DNA of 64,000 nt from Dasypus novemcinctus (taxonomy: Eukaryota; Chordata; Mammalia; Cingulata; Dasypodidae), in NCBI RefSeq assembly GCF_030445035.2, contig NC_080675.1, forward strand, positions 69,642,544 to 69,706,543, in the 5' to 3' direction. Positions 33,470-48,182 of the stretch are shown one piece after another (within the stretch, counting starts at the first letter, position 1; every line of letters starts with the position of its first letter). Below the pieces are notes generated by a model, which did not search any database, was not told the origin of the DNA, and was given only the letters and a program-made list of their open reading frames with translations. The translations under genes and the position numbers were made by a program.

Positions 33470-35660
33470 GGTCACAACAGTGGACTCATCACTCTTGATT
33501 TTCTCATCTCTATTTCCTCCTATACTTGGAATCTTCCAAATGCTGCACTTAGTGGCCTTCACTGTCTATTTTGGTTTGGAAAATCAAAATTTTATTCTGC
33601 ATTTGGAGAAATGTTCTAATTTGAGTCTATCTCCACCTACCTAACCATCTTAGGTTTCATAATATCTTTATTATAGTTTTGGTTTAAATATCTTATTACC
33701 TAAATTAGCAGGTTTCATTTTATAACTGTTTAGTCCCTGTCTTATTTTCTACAATGATTGTAACAAACATATTTCATATTTCATGTTTCACACCTAGCAC
33801 TGCTATTTTAGCTCATGCCCTTCTTCAACAGAAAATCAGCAAAATTAAGTCTTATTTTTGTGAGTTCTCTGAACTTCTCCCTTGCTAATCTTAAGTACCA
33901 GGTGCAATGGTTTCTAATGCTTTCAAGGGTGATTTTAAGCCATTTGCCTCAATATATTCTGCCCAGTTATTCTTCTAGTTGTAAACATTGTCAATTGTTC
34001 TGATAATGCCCATTTCTTCTCCAATACAATGCTCAGTACCCATCATCAGACTGGCTGACTTCTCTAGGAATAGGATAGTCCTCTTATCCCCACTTTTGCT
34101 ATTTTATTGCCTACACAAATATTTTTTCTTCAGGTCTACTGAGTTGCATCTCCTCTACCTGAAGAAACATCAGTCCTGTGTGACTCTCCCCCTGCACTTT
34201 CATGCTCACACTTTTTTCTCTGAACTCTGAGAATGAATTTTGCTTCATATTGCTAACACTAACTATGTCTCAAAAACCCATCAATTCCAGCCTCCTCTAA
34301 GTGTTTGTTCTATTAAGTTATGGAGATGATCTTAGGGAATCCCAAGATCATATGGAAAGGTCTAGAGATAGAAATAATGAGCATGCACTTATTTCTAACA
34401 CACATAATTTGACATGAAGGAAGCCAGGAAAGGATTCTCTTCTCTTCTAATCTGAAAGACAATTTCAGGTGGTACTTAAAATATTTATTCATTGACAGAC
34501 ACTGCCAAATCAGAAAAAAATTTTCAAAAATGTAACTACTCAGGCCCAGAGACAGTCTTGAAATTGGGACTTATTTTACAAAATATTTTCTTATGATATA
34601 TTTTATTAAATGTCAAATTCCCATGCCCCACACTACTTCTGAGGCAGGGACCAATGTCAGGTAAATTGTAATGCTGAAAGAATGAATGACTACATTAAGA
34701 AAGGTGACCCTCTTTATTATCTCCTTTTCTTCACCAATTAGCTTCTAAATTTTGTTCATCTTTCAGGGCCTTAGTGTCCTCATCTAAGAAAATAGAGAAG
34801 CTAATATAAACTACTTCATAGTGTTCTTGGGAGAATCAAATGAGTTAACATGTGCAATATGCTTATAATAGTTCCTATCACCTTGCATACACACAGAAAA
34901 AGAGTTAGCAATAGGATTACTCATTAATTAGTTCTTTGAAATTTTAATTCTGGGCCATACTGACACTGCTCTCTAAACCTAATCAACCAGCTCTTGATAA
35001 CATAATTCCAAGACCTTACTTTAATCTTTTCTCAGTGATCTTCAGAAGCCTTTGCTGCTCCTAACCAGCCCATTTTATTTGTGAAACTGTTCTTTGGATT
35101 TTGTATCACCACACTGTACTGGTGGTTTTCTGCCTCTCTGATTATTGCAATGTACTGGTGCTCATTCTCTTCTAAAGTCTGTTTCTAAACTTACTCTCCA
35201 CCTACGTGCTCTCCCACACAATTTTATATCCAGTGGATCTGTAGGTTATTAGCCCATAACAAGCTTCCCTTTGGCCATGCTGTAGGCAGTCCTGATCTAT
35301 AATCTTTGTAGGCAGCTCACCACAGACCAAAATGTGGTAACAGACTTTTTTCTAAATACTGACTTACCTCACCTCTTTCTTTTTTCAGTTCAATATTTAG
35401 CTCTGATGTTCTCTCCATGCAGTACTTCCTGTACATCTATTTTATAGAACCTCCTTTACATTTTGACCCTGAAATATTATTTTTTCCTAATTTAATCAAA
35501 TCTTATTTTTTATATTTTATCATATTAATTTGCTTATTTACCTCTTTCTTCTCTAGAGTGGCAATTTAATAGCAGAGAATATACTTTATCATCGTATGCC
35601 TTGCAGATCCTAGCAGAAGGCATATGACCTGATAGGCACACAGTACCATCTGATTGGATG
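33470..35660 (+). repeat. Scattered L2-like remnants, sense
   Basis: Pyrimidine-rich blocks resemble decayed L2: CATCACTCTTGATTTTCTCA near 33490, CTGATTATTGCAATGTACTG near 35138, and a terminus-like GAGTGGCAATTTAATAGCAG near 35557. The parts between are not alignable by eye, and a MIR fragment intrudes at 34765. Confidence 0.33.
34765..34900 (+). repeat. MIR SINE 3' part, sense
   Basis: TTTCAGGGCCTTAGTGTCCT, CATCTAAGAAAATAGAGAAG, GAGAATCAAATGAGTTAACA and ATAGTTCCTATCACCTTGCA follow MIR from core to 3' end. Confidence 0.6.
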
Positions 35661-36889
35661 GGCTAAATTAGGAAAAAATACTTCTGGTCGAAATAATAAT
35701 AATGTGGTGAAAGGCCTGGGGATTTCTCTGAGACCATTCTATAAATCCATTTGAGACTGCCAATGCACATTTGTGGCTCTAGGAAAGATTGTAGCATGCA
35801 GTAACATATGGTTAAAAGGATTCTAACTTTTGTTCATTGGGAATAATGCCATCTTCCACAGCTGAAAATCATAAAACAGAGAAATGTCTTCTTTACATTT
35901 TTTCTTACTAACCTTTTCTTTAATGTTGCAAACCCCTTTCTTTCTAATAATTATTGACTCTAAAAACATTAATTTTCATTTATTTATCCAAGTTATACAT
36001 GCACATAATTTAAAGAGTAACATGATTTTTATAGTGTGTTATAGGGATGCACTAATGCCCTGAGATTATCTGTACTTCTTTAGCTATCTTCTCTGTTTTT
36101 CTGCCTCCTTGTATCTGAATCCCTAGGATAACCTTTATTTTATTATGAAATCGTTTATTCAGTTACAAAGAGGTTATATTATAATCATCACTTTAAGGTT
36201 TGGGTAACAAAGGGTTTGTCCTTGATGTCAACTCTGTCATTTTGCTAAAATTTACATTAAATTGTCTTTCTAGCAATTCCAAGTTAATAAAAGTTTAAAT
36301 ATGATTTTAATTTCTTTGGTGTTTGTACTCTAAAAGTTGAACAGATATTAAAGTAAATTATTTTTGCTATTTAATATGAAAGTTCATTAATTCAAATATT
36401 CATTAAAAAAAATAAGGTATGTACCATGTATCAAGTCTGATTCTAGTTGTGAAAATGTAATAAGTTATAAAATAGATGGACAGAAAAGACAAAAATAGCC
36501 CATGTAGTTTACATACTGGTAATATTATCTGCATATTTGGCCGTCTGATGTTTGGAATTTCATATTCACATTTTACAGATGGAACATTTTTAAGTTTAAT
36601 GTAACAAAATTTAGCAAAAATTATTACTATTTTCAGTCATGCTGAAAAAAACACTGAAAATGTTCATATTCTTTCATGGTTTTACTTTGAATTGATATGA
36701 ATTATCATGTTACATGATGTATTTAAAGATACTTTTGTATATATTATTATTTTTATATGAAAATCAATATTAAATATTTTACTCCAAAATTAAATTTACA
36801 TAAAATATGTAAGTGATATATGCAGTCACCATTTTATTTTTAAAACAAATATAGAGGAATGAAATCACAGAAAATGGCAAATAATGTGC
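35661..36889. other. No gene seen
   Basis: Very AT-rich anonymous sequence; 36380-36480 resembles an ancient repeat word (AATATTCATT...ATGTACCATG). Confidence 0.35.
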
Positions 36890-38879
36890 GCAAAGATTTG
36901 TTTAGTTCACTGAAGCAACTATAAGCTAGCAAAGATTGATGGAAATTTATTGGACCTCTGGAAAAAAGACCTAAAACTACCCTGGACTTGCATCTCTTGG
37001 AAATCTGTGGAGGTCAGCAAAGCAAGAAGAAAAGGCAAAAGCAGAGCAGTAGATGGCCTGGCTTAGATCTGAAAGAGTGCCACAGCTCAGAACCAAGCAT
37101 CAGAGATCTGGGCAGTCATCATATTTTTTTTCTCATTTTAGCTTCAAATATTCAAGGGAAACTCTCTTGGGTCATTGGTTGACTACTTAGAAAATGGAAC
37201 ATAGACTTCAGTGACCATATCACAAGGAATGCAATCTTTGCAAAAGCAGTTTAGAAAATTTACTAAACAAATGGTAACTGTAGCTCTCATGAATCAACAA
37301 CGGCAAACCACGGGAATGGGGGAAAACTGATTTCCAGAGATAGTACCTTGTAAAAGAAAAATATGGTAATTCAAAAGAAAAAAAATGAATTGATGAAAAT
37401 CATCCCTGAGAAAGTCTTGACACTAAATTTTCTAAACAAAAACATTAAGTCAATTGTCTTAAATATGCTCAAAAAAGCTAAAGGAAACCAAGGAGACAAA
37501 GAACAAAGGAAACCAGGGAAAGAATAAGAACAAAATAATAATATCAATAAAATGTAGAAATTATAAATAGAAATTAAATAGGAATTCTGGAGGTGAAAGT
37601 ACAGTAACAGAAACAAAAAGCTAAATAGGGAGTTTCAACAGCAGATCTGAGCAGACAGAATAAAGAATCAATGTACTTGAATATAGAAAATTGAAATTAT
37701 CTAGTCTCAGGAGCAGAGAGAAAAATGAATGAAGAAAAAGTAAACAGAATCTAAGTGACATGTGAAACATCATCAAGCATACCAGCATACAAATAATGAG
37801 AATCCTGGGAGGAGAAGAGGGAAAGAAAGGGGTAGAAAGAATATTTGAAGAAATAATGACTGAAAACTTCTTTCAAAAAATAGAAGAGGAGAGAACACTT
37901 CCTAACTCATTCTATGAAACCACAATTTTCCTGACACTAAAGCCAAAGGTACCATAAGAAAAAAACAAACAAAAACACAGAACAATATCCATAATAACAA
38001 TGGACCCAAAACTCCTAAACGAAATACTGGAAAACTGTCTCCAAAAGAAATATGTAATAAAAAAATTTATAAACCATGACTATGTTGAGTGGGATTTATC
38101 CTGAGAATGGAAAGATAGTTCAAGATACAAAAATCAATTATGTAATGCATCACAATTATAGAATGAAGGAGAAAAGAAGACACATGATATCTCAATTGAT
38201 GCAGAAAAATCATTTGGCAAAATTTAATACCTTTCTCGGTTTAAAAAAACAACAACTCAGGAAACTAGGAATAGAAAGGAGCATTTTCAGCACAGTAGAG
38301 AACATTTATTAAAAATCTACAACAAAAAAATCTACAGCTAACATCATATTCAATGATGAAAGACTGAAATCTTTCCTCCTAAGACTGGGTACAAAAATAG
38401 ATATACACTTTTGCCATCTCTGTTCAACATTGTACTAGAAGTTTTAGCCAGAGGAATTAGGCAAGGAAAAATCTAAAAAGGAGCTCAGGTTTTTGTATAT
38501 AAATACAATGGTGTATTATGCAGCCATAAAAATTAAGTACTGATATAAGTTGTCATGTGGATGAACCCCAAAAACATTATGTTAAGTTAAAGAAGCCAGA
38601 CACAAAAGGTCAAATATCATAGCCTTCAGAATAGGTATATCCACAGAGACAAAATAGAGATTAGTAGTTGCCAGAGAATAGGGGTGGGGATTGGATGCAA
38701 TGACTTAATGAGTATAGGGTTTGTTTGTTTTTTTAGGTGATAAAAATGTTTTAGAACTAAGTAGAGAAAGTGGTTGCACAACATTGTGAATACACTAAAG
38801 GCCACCGGGCTGTTCCCTTTAAAATGACTTATTTCAAGTTATGTGACTTTTACCTCAATACAGAAAAATTGTAAATTAT
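36890..38879 (+). mobile_element. Ancient L1 (L1M-type), sense, with large deletions
   Basis: Ordered sense blocks: a 5' UTR-like segment (36890-37180), an ORF1 piece (GGAGAAGAGGGAAAGAAAGG, then AGAATATTTGAAGAAATAAT near 37808), an RT-region piece of ORF2 (GGGATTTATCCTGAGAATGG near 38090, then AATCATTTGGCAAAATTTAA), and an L1M-type 3' UTR (TACAATGGTGTATTATGCAG near 38503, GCCATAAAAATTAAG, GAACCCCAAAAACATTATG, GTGAATACACTAAAGGCCAC). All frames are broken. It is clearly older than the other L1s. Confidence 0.75.
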
Positions 38880-41800
38880 AATTTTTAAACTTTTACATAA
38901 TCGTTCGATTTTGTTGACAATACTGACAGATTAGTTTGGCTTAGGATATATGTAAACTTTTATGAATTTTGGAATAGACCTTGGTCTTTAAAAATGGAAC
39001 ATAATATTTTTTAAATAATTCAATGTGTTCGAGTGCTTTTTTCAAATTTGATTTTACTAACTGCAATTCTACCAAATTCAATGCTCAAATACTGTCATAT
39101 AATAAGTCTGAGTAAAATCTTATATAATTTCATATTTTAGCAATAAAAATAGCAGAATATAAAACATTTTGGCATACTTCACATCTGATATACTGTGAAA
39201 TCCAAGAGTGAATGCAATTGTGTGTGTGTGTATAATTCAATTTAGCATATTTCACATACCTTAGTAGGACAGAAAATGTTAATTCTAAAATATTTGTATT
39301 GCTAATAGTTGGTACTCAAAAGTCCTTTTTAAAAAATCTAGTCAGGATTACTCAGTATTGGACTTAGAATAAGATCACCTCATTTTTAACTTCTAGCTTT
39401 TGTAGTTTTTAACTCTTCCATTCTTGTTTTGTAAACACTGCTGGTATTGACAATTACTCCTCTCACATTGCCAGAAAACAATATACCTTCATTTTCATAT
39501 TCTTATTCCAGTTTTAGATGAGAGTCACATTTTTCCATTGGTATTTATAATTATACTATTAGATTGATTGGTTCAGGCACATTGTCTTCATAGCTCTGTC
39601 ATCTTACATAACAATTTGTGACAATGTATTTATCAGAACACAAAGAAAACTCAAATATTGCAAATGATTTACTCATTCATTCAATTTTTTTAATGAGTCT
39701 GATGTGCCAGGCACTAAACTACATTAAATGTGCCTGGACAAATAGGTGGGGACAATCTTTTTTAAACTTTTGTATGGTTCACAAATGATATTTTATTATC
39801 TCTGTGGTACAAGTAATTTGCATAGGTCACTCTATGAGTATATTTTTATTTGAGATGATTACACTGTATCAATGTGGAAAAACGACATAAAAGACAAACT
39901 CAGAGGCAGGATACTGATAAAGAAACTTCTCTATTTTTGTGGTTCAGATGAAAAATGAATAGGATATCAACTCAATTATGGTGGTAGGAAAGCAGGAAAA
40001 TCAGTCTAGGAGATGGTTAAAAAGTCAAACCATAGGAGGTCATTGTTGATTGGGTACAGAGTATAGACAGAAGTAGGAACTTAGGATGGATTTTGATTTC
40101 TAGCTTTGATTATTTGGATCCATTCTAGAGTATTTTTCCTAGGTATAGAAACAGGAAGTGAAGCTCAAGTTTTGGTGAGGTTGGAAAATTACTTGATGTA
40201 GAACAGCCAACCATTTGGAGATGTTTATTAGGTTTCAGAATAAATAGGTCTAGAATTTGAGACAAACATTTGGATTGAAAATACATATTTGAGAATCTTA
40301 CGTGTTTAGAAGATGTCACTGATTACCATGAGATAGAGTTGCTCCCTTAGTTCTCAACCGTGAATTTGACCTATAACTGTATGTTATCATCCTCTTTTGA
40401 TATTCTCTTGCATTATATTTGCCATAGATGATTTCACTCTTGTATTAGCAAATAAAATAAGGCTTTATTAAGCGTCAAGGAAAAACTCAATAAGTACAAA
40501 CAAGTTTTAGTTTGTGGTAGTTAAACTGGATATGTATTTTGTGTGTGTGTGTGTGTGTGTAGGACTCTGGGCAAATTATGATTCATTCAAAATTATTTAT
40601 TATTTCTTAGAGAGATTTGGTTAGGGATGAATTTATGATAACTTTTGCGAGCAGTTTTATCAAAAAATCATTAATTTACACAAAGCAAACACCTATAGAT
40701 TGCTTCCCATTTATATTTCTTGGTAAAAGTAGTTATTTCATTTAATGATATTGAAACATCCTGTGCAAAATTCAGAGGGGATTTTGGTAAAAGAGGAAAT
40801 GGTCTACATTTTTCAGAAATATAAGTATCTCCTTTATTTAGGATTCTTTGACTCTTTTGTTTTGAAATATACTACAACATAATAATCTAAAACTGGAAGG
40901 GAAAAAATGAATGAAGTATTCGATTCTAAGTTAGAGAACACATATCTACACAGTGACTAACCATTATTAAATGAATTGTAAATGATTCCTCCTGGTCTAA
41001 CATGTGTTATTGAACCTTTAAATTTCTCAATAACTTTTCCCCCAAAACCAGAGATCATGTTTAGTATCACTTAGTGCTTTTTTATAAAGGCAAAACTGAC
41101 CTCCAAAGATATTACCTTGAATCCATTGGGAAAGAGAGAGTTCAGGTGGACTGACATAAACAGTTCTGTGGGTCTCTTCTCTCTACCTGACTCTCCATAG
41201 TCTGACTTTCACTGGATTATGTGGAACTTTCCAAAGAAAGGCAAAGATCTGACTACAGTTCAGGGAACTTGATTGCTTCAGTGAAGGCCACTATGATTCC
41301 CTTTTCTGGGAAACTGGAATAGGAACTCAGAGGGGAAGAGCATCCTCTCTCCACATTACTGAACACACAACATGCAAATCTGACATGCTGCTGATGGTCA
41401 TATTTTCCAAGGTGTTGAGGGTAGACACAAATGATAAAATGTCTGAAGATTGATGCTCTTGTCTCCTTTAAGACATAAAATAATGGGTCAAATACAACCT
41501 TACTGATCCTGATAGCCAAACACTGATTTTAGTATGTAATTTGCATTTATATTTTAAAATAATCTAATAAAGCCTGTTTTCCTTTTCTTTTCAGGGTTGG
41601 AAATTAAACTTACCCACACTTTCTTCCAGTCTCTTCATTTTCAATATTGTGTAGGACTTTTAGTTGCAAAAGATGAACACTGAAACTAACTTACAAAAAG
41701 GGTAATATTTGTTATGAAGATAAAAGTATATGTCAAAAATAAAAAACACAAAACATGAAAAAGGGCACCTAGAAAGCTCTTCTCCCTTCTGAGCTCAGTT

Positions 41801-44269
41801 TTCTCTGCTTTATTCTTCTCTTTTTGTCCTTTAATCTTGATTCTTGATTCTTTCTCTTCTCCCTCTTATATTTTGGAAACTATGCACATCAACAGCTCCA
41901 ATTTTGCATATTACAAGCTCAGGTATCTGGAGATTTTGAACCATCTCTTTTTCTCTCTTTCCCTTTCAAATTCCCAAGAAAATAAATAATATTCACTTTT
42001 GCTTAGTGTAATCATGTGTGGCCAGGTAATCATGTTGTATAAAAATTTTAAAAACCTAGAAAATACTCATTAGAGAAAATATATGTTTAGATATGAGATG
42101 AGCATAGCTGCTTCTAGAAAATTGCTGTTGCTAAAGGAGTCAATTCCATAGTTCTCCACTATACAGGTCTACCCTCTGCTCATGTTGGAAAGTGCCTACT
42201 AAGCAAAATGTCCATCTTACCCATAGCAGACATTGCTTATTTGTTGTGATTTTTTTTTTATGGAATTCAGGTACAGTCTCCACATCTCATATGGCAGAGG
42301 TATTCAGTAAACCAATCCAAATCAAGTGGCACACAAGGCAAATACAATTTTCCATCTTTACCCTTCTTATCATAAATTCCATATTTTCTATTAATTTCAT
42401 AGAAAGTATCTGGTGCAGAGTGTTATACAGTCATCAAGTTCTCCCATACTAATCCATGAATACTTTTGGAATGTCTTTTTCCATTTTAAGAAAAGAAAAA
42501 TATATATAAATATTTTCTATTCTTGTACATTACCTTGTCTTAATGGTACACCATCAAATGGTGGTATAGCTCCTGCACTTACATTTTCTGCTCACAGAGT
42601 GATCTGAGAGAGGCAGGAAAATCAGGGACTTGGGGTATGCTAGATTCTGGTGAAGACAGTATAAGACTGCATACTGTATCATCAATTTTATGTATGAAAC
42701 AGTATCTTTTTTCATTATGGAAAATTGCTGTAATGGAATAAGCCATTTAATTACAGAATACAATTTATATTTGATATGAAACTATTGATTATAATATGAC
42801 TATGACTTGCACAGAGTAAAAGTTATAGGAAAAATAAAAATTGTGCTGCAACTCTGCTCATTACTTTGGATAGCCTTGGGCTCTGTTCATCAAAATACTA
42901 CAGAATAAAGACAGTGAGTTTCTTTAGAAGTGCTGGGCTAATTCTGAGTTTAAGAATAGGAAAAAATTCTCCTTATCTTACCCCAAACTACACGTAAACC
43001 AAATCTGTATTTTCACAGAGGAGTTTATAGTTTATAGTTGCATATACATAACAATAAAATGTTTTGTTTAATATGCCTTCAGGAAAAATAATTTTATTAT
43101 TGTTAAGCCTACATGCTGGTAGTCATCAAACTTATTTTGCCTATTGTAACAATTTTTGGATAATATGAAGTTTCTTTAAAAACTAATAGCTGTTGTTGTA
43201 TTTAAATTTTGTGAAGTATAACTTTTATGAAATTTTGGCCTTTATACTTGAAAGAAAAGTTTTTGTTCCAAAGATATTCTGGGTGTTTTTCTTATCTCTC
43301 TTTTTTTCCTTTCTCTCTCTCTACATATAAAAAGTGTTTATATATATAGAAAGTGTATATATACAGGTGAGAACACTGAGGCCAAAAGTGTAAAAAAAAA
43401 AGAAAGTGTATATATATATAGAAAGTTTTCCATAGTGTTTTTTCATTGAAGGGGCTTAAGATTCTCAATTCCAGAGTGTTTCACATTGGGATATGAGGTT
43501 TCATCACATTCCATGTTCTTTTACTCTTCCTTTCCTAGCTTACTTCACATCTAATATACTTTTACTTGTATTTTTGTACTAGTGTGTTTGTAAAAATTAA
43601 CCTTGCTCAGGATGTGTATTTCCACTGACACACATAGCACTGCTGCAGAAGCAGAGCTAAACTAAAGGAAATCTGCTTACCTATGCACTAATGACATTTT
43701 CTACAGGCTTTACCTCAATGAGAATTCTAAAAGGAAGTATAAATTTGAAACTTTTGTTAAGATAAAATAATGACATGAATAAGATCTCCTTGCTAATGAA
43801 GAAAATGAAAAAAAAAAGTTTGATCATAATCACTTCTCATGAAATTAGTCAAGTCATTTAACCTAGCTGTGCTCCTTTATTTTATTTTGAGGAATACTGG
43901 AAAAATAATTGAGTTTCCTTTTAGGATTAAGTAAGATAAATGTGCATGGATACGATTTTTTAAAGTAATGCTTCCATAATTTACTGAGCTGCCCTGTTGT
44001 CTGTTACTTTATTTCTTGAAGTTGAAATAAAGTTTTAAAAAATAGATAAAATAATGAAAAAATGGTCATATACATTCCCTAATGTCAGAGATAGCCTTAG
44101 CTAAAGAAAAAAATCCAAATATGTCCTCTGTAGACTGCCAGCCTTCCCTTCCCCTTTATTTTCTACCTGGGCTCCCATCCCCAGAGGATAAAATTCTCTC
44201 CCTATACTACTCTTTGAACCTAGTTTCCCAGTTCTTTCTCCCAAAGAGAAAATCAAGGCTTACACCTGA
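38880..44269. other. Longest repeat-poor stretch; no gene seen
   Basis: About 5.4 kb with no recognisable exon or named repeat. It contains a (GT)n microsatellite (40540-40561), a short GT run near 39221 and an AT-rich (TATA)n patch at 43320-43425. A block at 41650-41960 resembles an old interspersed repeat but is too decayed to name. Confidence 0.35.
40540..40561. repeat. (GT)n microsatellite
   Basis: About eleven uninterrupted GT dinucleotides. Confidence 0.95.
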
Positions 44270-44700
44270 AACTTTCTTCCCCTGCTGTTTTCTAGTGAAA
44301 CAGTGTTCTTGTAGGAACCTGAAAAGAATTGTAGGAATTGGCTCACATGACAGTGAGGACTGGCAAGTCCTAATACTGCAGGGCAGCCTTCAAGCTTGGA
44401 AGTCCAGTGAAGGTTTCCATGGGAGAAGCTGGCTGGCTGAAATATAGAAACTCTTTTCCTTCTGGCTGCTGAAATCATCACTTCTCCCTTTAAGACTTTC
44501 GCCTGATTGAATGAGACCTCTCATTGCTGAAGGTAATCTCCTTTGTTGAGTGTAGATGCAATCTATCATAGATGCAATCAACCGACTAATCACTTAAATC
44601 TATGAAATATCCTTCCATCAACAAATCAGACCAGTGCTTGCTAGATCAAACAACTGGTCACTGTAATCTAGACCTGTTAATCCATGAATTTAACCATAAC
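44270..44700 (-). mobile_element. LTR-like repeat, antisense, same family as 49247-49713
   Basis: Its reverse complement shares several ordered blocks with 49247-49713, for example CATTGCTGAAGGTAATCTCC here against CATTGCTGAGGATAATCTCT there, followed in both by TTGTTGA and GCAATC words, and GACCAGTGCTTGCTAGATCAAAC against GGTCAGTGCTTGACCAAAC. The two copies are inverted to each other about 5 kb apart. LTR nature is inferred. Confidence 0.5.
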
Positions 44701-47700
44701 ACCCATCTTCTAAAATGATCTAGGTTTCAGTAGGTTCACTTTGGGAGATGTTTTCCCAAATGCTATGTCTTAGTTCAGCAATGGCTCCTCCACCTATTGT
44801 GTTAGAAGAAATCACAATGGCTATACTGGAGATGTTACTTGAAACACAGGGTTTGTATAACCAAGGGAGAAGTGAAACGATGACAGATCTAAGATTTCTG
44901 GCCTTCAACACAATCCCACAAATGCCACGTGAAATTTAATGAAATTTTTCTCTTCTCAAATTGGTAATTGTAATTACACTATAGATAATTTCTGTGTATC
45001 CTGCTTTATTTTAGAGAAGAATTTCAGCACCTATTTCCATCATATTTTTAAAAGATTTATGGGAATACATTTTGTTTCATTGTAGGGCCTTTTTGGTATG
45101 TGTCTGATGTTCCATCCAAATGTTCAGTGAATTTTAATATTAAGATTCAAAGTTTATGACTCACGTTTTCCATTCCTGGCTCTGCTGAGATTCCATTTTG
45201 CAGTTTAGCATTAATGTTTGAAATTAAACAAACAAGTAGATCTTTGAAACAGATTTAAAGCTTTGTATGACACCTCCCTGAGAGCTGGGCTTTTATGGAT
45301 TTACCTTTGTCTTATAATTCAGGTTAATGCATATGCCCTAAGCTACTCTCACATTCTGTGTCAGTTGCCTTCCTCCTTTCAAATGCCACCTGATTGCAAT
45401 TTCAGTCTGTGTTTATTCTCCCTCACCATTTTTCATCTTTCCCATGCCTGCTCGTTTGCAAAGACAAAGCTCTAATTTGTGTAATTTTAGGAATGTGGAT
45501 CAGATTTTGAAGAGGCAGTGTTCATATTTCTCAAGTCAACTGCTCAAGCAGGTTTGGAACATAGACACAAACCCCACTTGCACCCCACAACCCATAGTCT
45601 TGCCTGGATAACTGTGGCATTCATTATCTTAATTAAGTAGAGAGATGAAGGGCAAAAAACTATCAAAGTCCACTTGAAAGCACACAGTGACCAACTCCCT
45701 CCTTTGTGTAACTTTCAGTTCACGTCTTCCTCAGGGTTAACAAAGTTTATGCACAAAAGATACACTCATAAGTGCTTGCAGCAGTATAGGAAAAATAACA
45801 CATGAACAAGTTTTATGGGAGGTAGCTTTTGTGTGAGATAATTTCAATTAATGTACACATATTATTCTTGATTTTTCCAAATTCAGTTTAAAAAATGTTA
45901 TTTTCAACTAAACAATATTTTTATGTTCCACATCGAAGGACCCCATCTAGTAGATCAAAATATGTCAATGTTGTTTTAAAGTTTTATTTGGCTTCTAGCA
46001 GGACTGAGGCTAGGTTCCACTAAGTAATAGTAAAAATGTAAGGAATCCTTGGAAATTGTCTGAAAGTTCTTGATACCTCTCATTAAATACTCAGGACTCT
46101 ATAAACAATTTACATATAGAAAACAGGACAGATTATATTGACAAGGATTCCAGAACAATCAGAAGGAACCAGGAGGGCATAAATGTGAGAACCCAAAGAG
46201 TGAGAAAAGAGATTTTAAAAAAATTTTATGGCATAATTTCACTCCATGTGTTCCACTTCACAACTGATGTGCATCTCAGTGAGGACTTAGGGATACTGAG
46301 AAGATGTACTTCAAATTAGGCACAAGCTGTGGTTTTTACTGTTTTGGGAATATGCAGGTAAGTTTCAAAATCCTTTGTCATTAGAAAATGCTTGTCCTTG
46401 ATTTTGTCTTTTGGCATATTTATGTGTATTGCACGCCCTTCTCATTTTGACACCCACTCATTGTTTAAATTCTAATAGGTTTAATATTACTACTATCCAT
46501 TACCAGGTAATTTGAAGAAATTTCTTAGCTGGAGTGGCATCTGCCATTTCCACCTTTCAAAAAACCACCATCACACACACACAACTCTCAAAAGAACCCT
46601 TTTCACAAACTAGCAAGACACTGCGATTTACATGATTGCAAACTGGTCTGGGTAAGCTTTCATTTAAAAATTTATTCTGGTATAACACCATCACGTCTTT
46701 ATTGTTCTATGTACCAAAGTCATATAAATGTATGAAGATTTTAATAAGAAAAGGGCTTTAAAAAGGACAAAGAGAAATATTTGGAAAAGAACTTTAAAAA
46801 TCAATGTGACTGATGTAAGGGAGTTAGGGAAAAGACTTGCATGGATGTACTACCTCCGAAGAGATAACATCATTTTAATTGAGGCCTCTGAGAGACAATT
46901 TTCACTGATCTTCCAGGTAAAAATACTAAAACACTAGAGAATAATCCTCATTAAAATATGTTTTTGAAAGTATCTTTATAAGGAGTGTGTGTTTTCAAAA
47001 ATGTATTAATTATATAAAATTTTTTCTTATCCCCCCAAACAGCTAAGCCTTGAGCTTTTCCTATATTAACCTTGTGAAAATTAGACTGTGAGGAACTGCT
47101 TGCTTTCTCTCCAGTTTAAAATTCTGTCTTTAGGACAGAAGTATCTTTACTTTCTTGTTGCAATTAATTTCTAGAAATCAATAAACTGGTTCAAAGTAAG
47201 ACCTTTCACTACTTCCAATGGGGATACAAAAGGATAATGCCTATTTGAATTATGTTGTTAAGCTGCATTTCCTCAAGCTAATTTAAAAATTCTTCATGTA
47301 TCAAAGGTAAAAGTTTTCTGAATGGCAATTCGAATGTATAAGATCAATTAAAAATAATCAATAATTCACTGTAGCCAAAGTTCCTAGAAAAGCATAAATG
47401 TATACTATGCATTGGAAGCTGGTATATGTGTTATATTTGACTATAATTTAATGTTATACCATAGATTTAAGAAAGAAAACCATAAATAAGTAGAGGCTGC
47501 TTCAGTGCTGGAAAGAAGCTTCACTGATATATTATTTAATTCAATAATACATTTTAATCAAAACTATTTTAATTCAATTGCCTCATAGCTAACCTAACCA
47601 TTGTATTTGAGAGAACCTTTAGAAGTCAATATGAACCCCAACTTTGAAATTATCCTTTCATCATAATTTCATTATATAATATACTAGATGGCAAATGACA

Positions 47701-48168
47701 TACCACCATACCAAGGACATTATCTTTGGGAAAATAAATCATTTAGTAGAAATCTTTTTAAAAAATTTTTTCCCGATTAAAATTTCCTACTTAAGTATTA
47801 CATTTATGTTCAAAATTAATGCTTAATGTTGTATCTCATGTACTGAGTGTGAAAGCAAAATATTAAATATGTAACCATTTTTGGCATATATTAAGCACTC
47901 AGTATTTCTTAAGTAGATTTGGATTATTTAAATTTTATTCCAGTACTACCTTTTAGTTAAACTCTGCCTGAAAAGATTACAGTTGCAATCTGTAAATGCA
48001 AATTTATGTATTGATATACGCATGTGATATTTGTGATCATTTACAAAGGTTTGAATTTTCTAAATATGTGCTATTAAATATAAAATAATTTTTCTGCTTT
48101 CTGCACTTTTGTTTTGTTTTATTTGTCTTTTTAATGAAAGAAGTGAGTTTAAAAAAGAATCATGCATA
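44701..48168. other. Repeat-poor sequence; no gene seen
   Basis: About 3.5 kb without a recognisable element apart from a short CA run near 46574. Frames of 60-70 residues exist, but none has a motif or convincing splice borders. Confidence 0.35.
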
Positions 48169-48182
48169 TGAACTACTTTTTT

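Noticed and set aside
44082..44447. 121-residue plus-strand open frame
   Set aside because: It runs from anonymous sequence into the LTR-like repeat at 44270, so it is not a gene.
46728..46937. Basic 69-residue frame ending near a CAGGTAAA donor-like word
   Set aside because: No acceptor, no similarity recognised, and AT-rich composition explains the lysine-rich translation.
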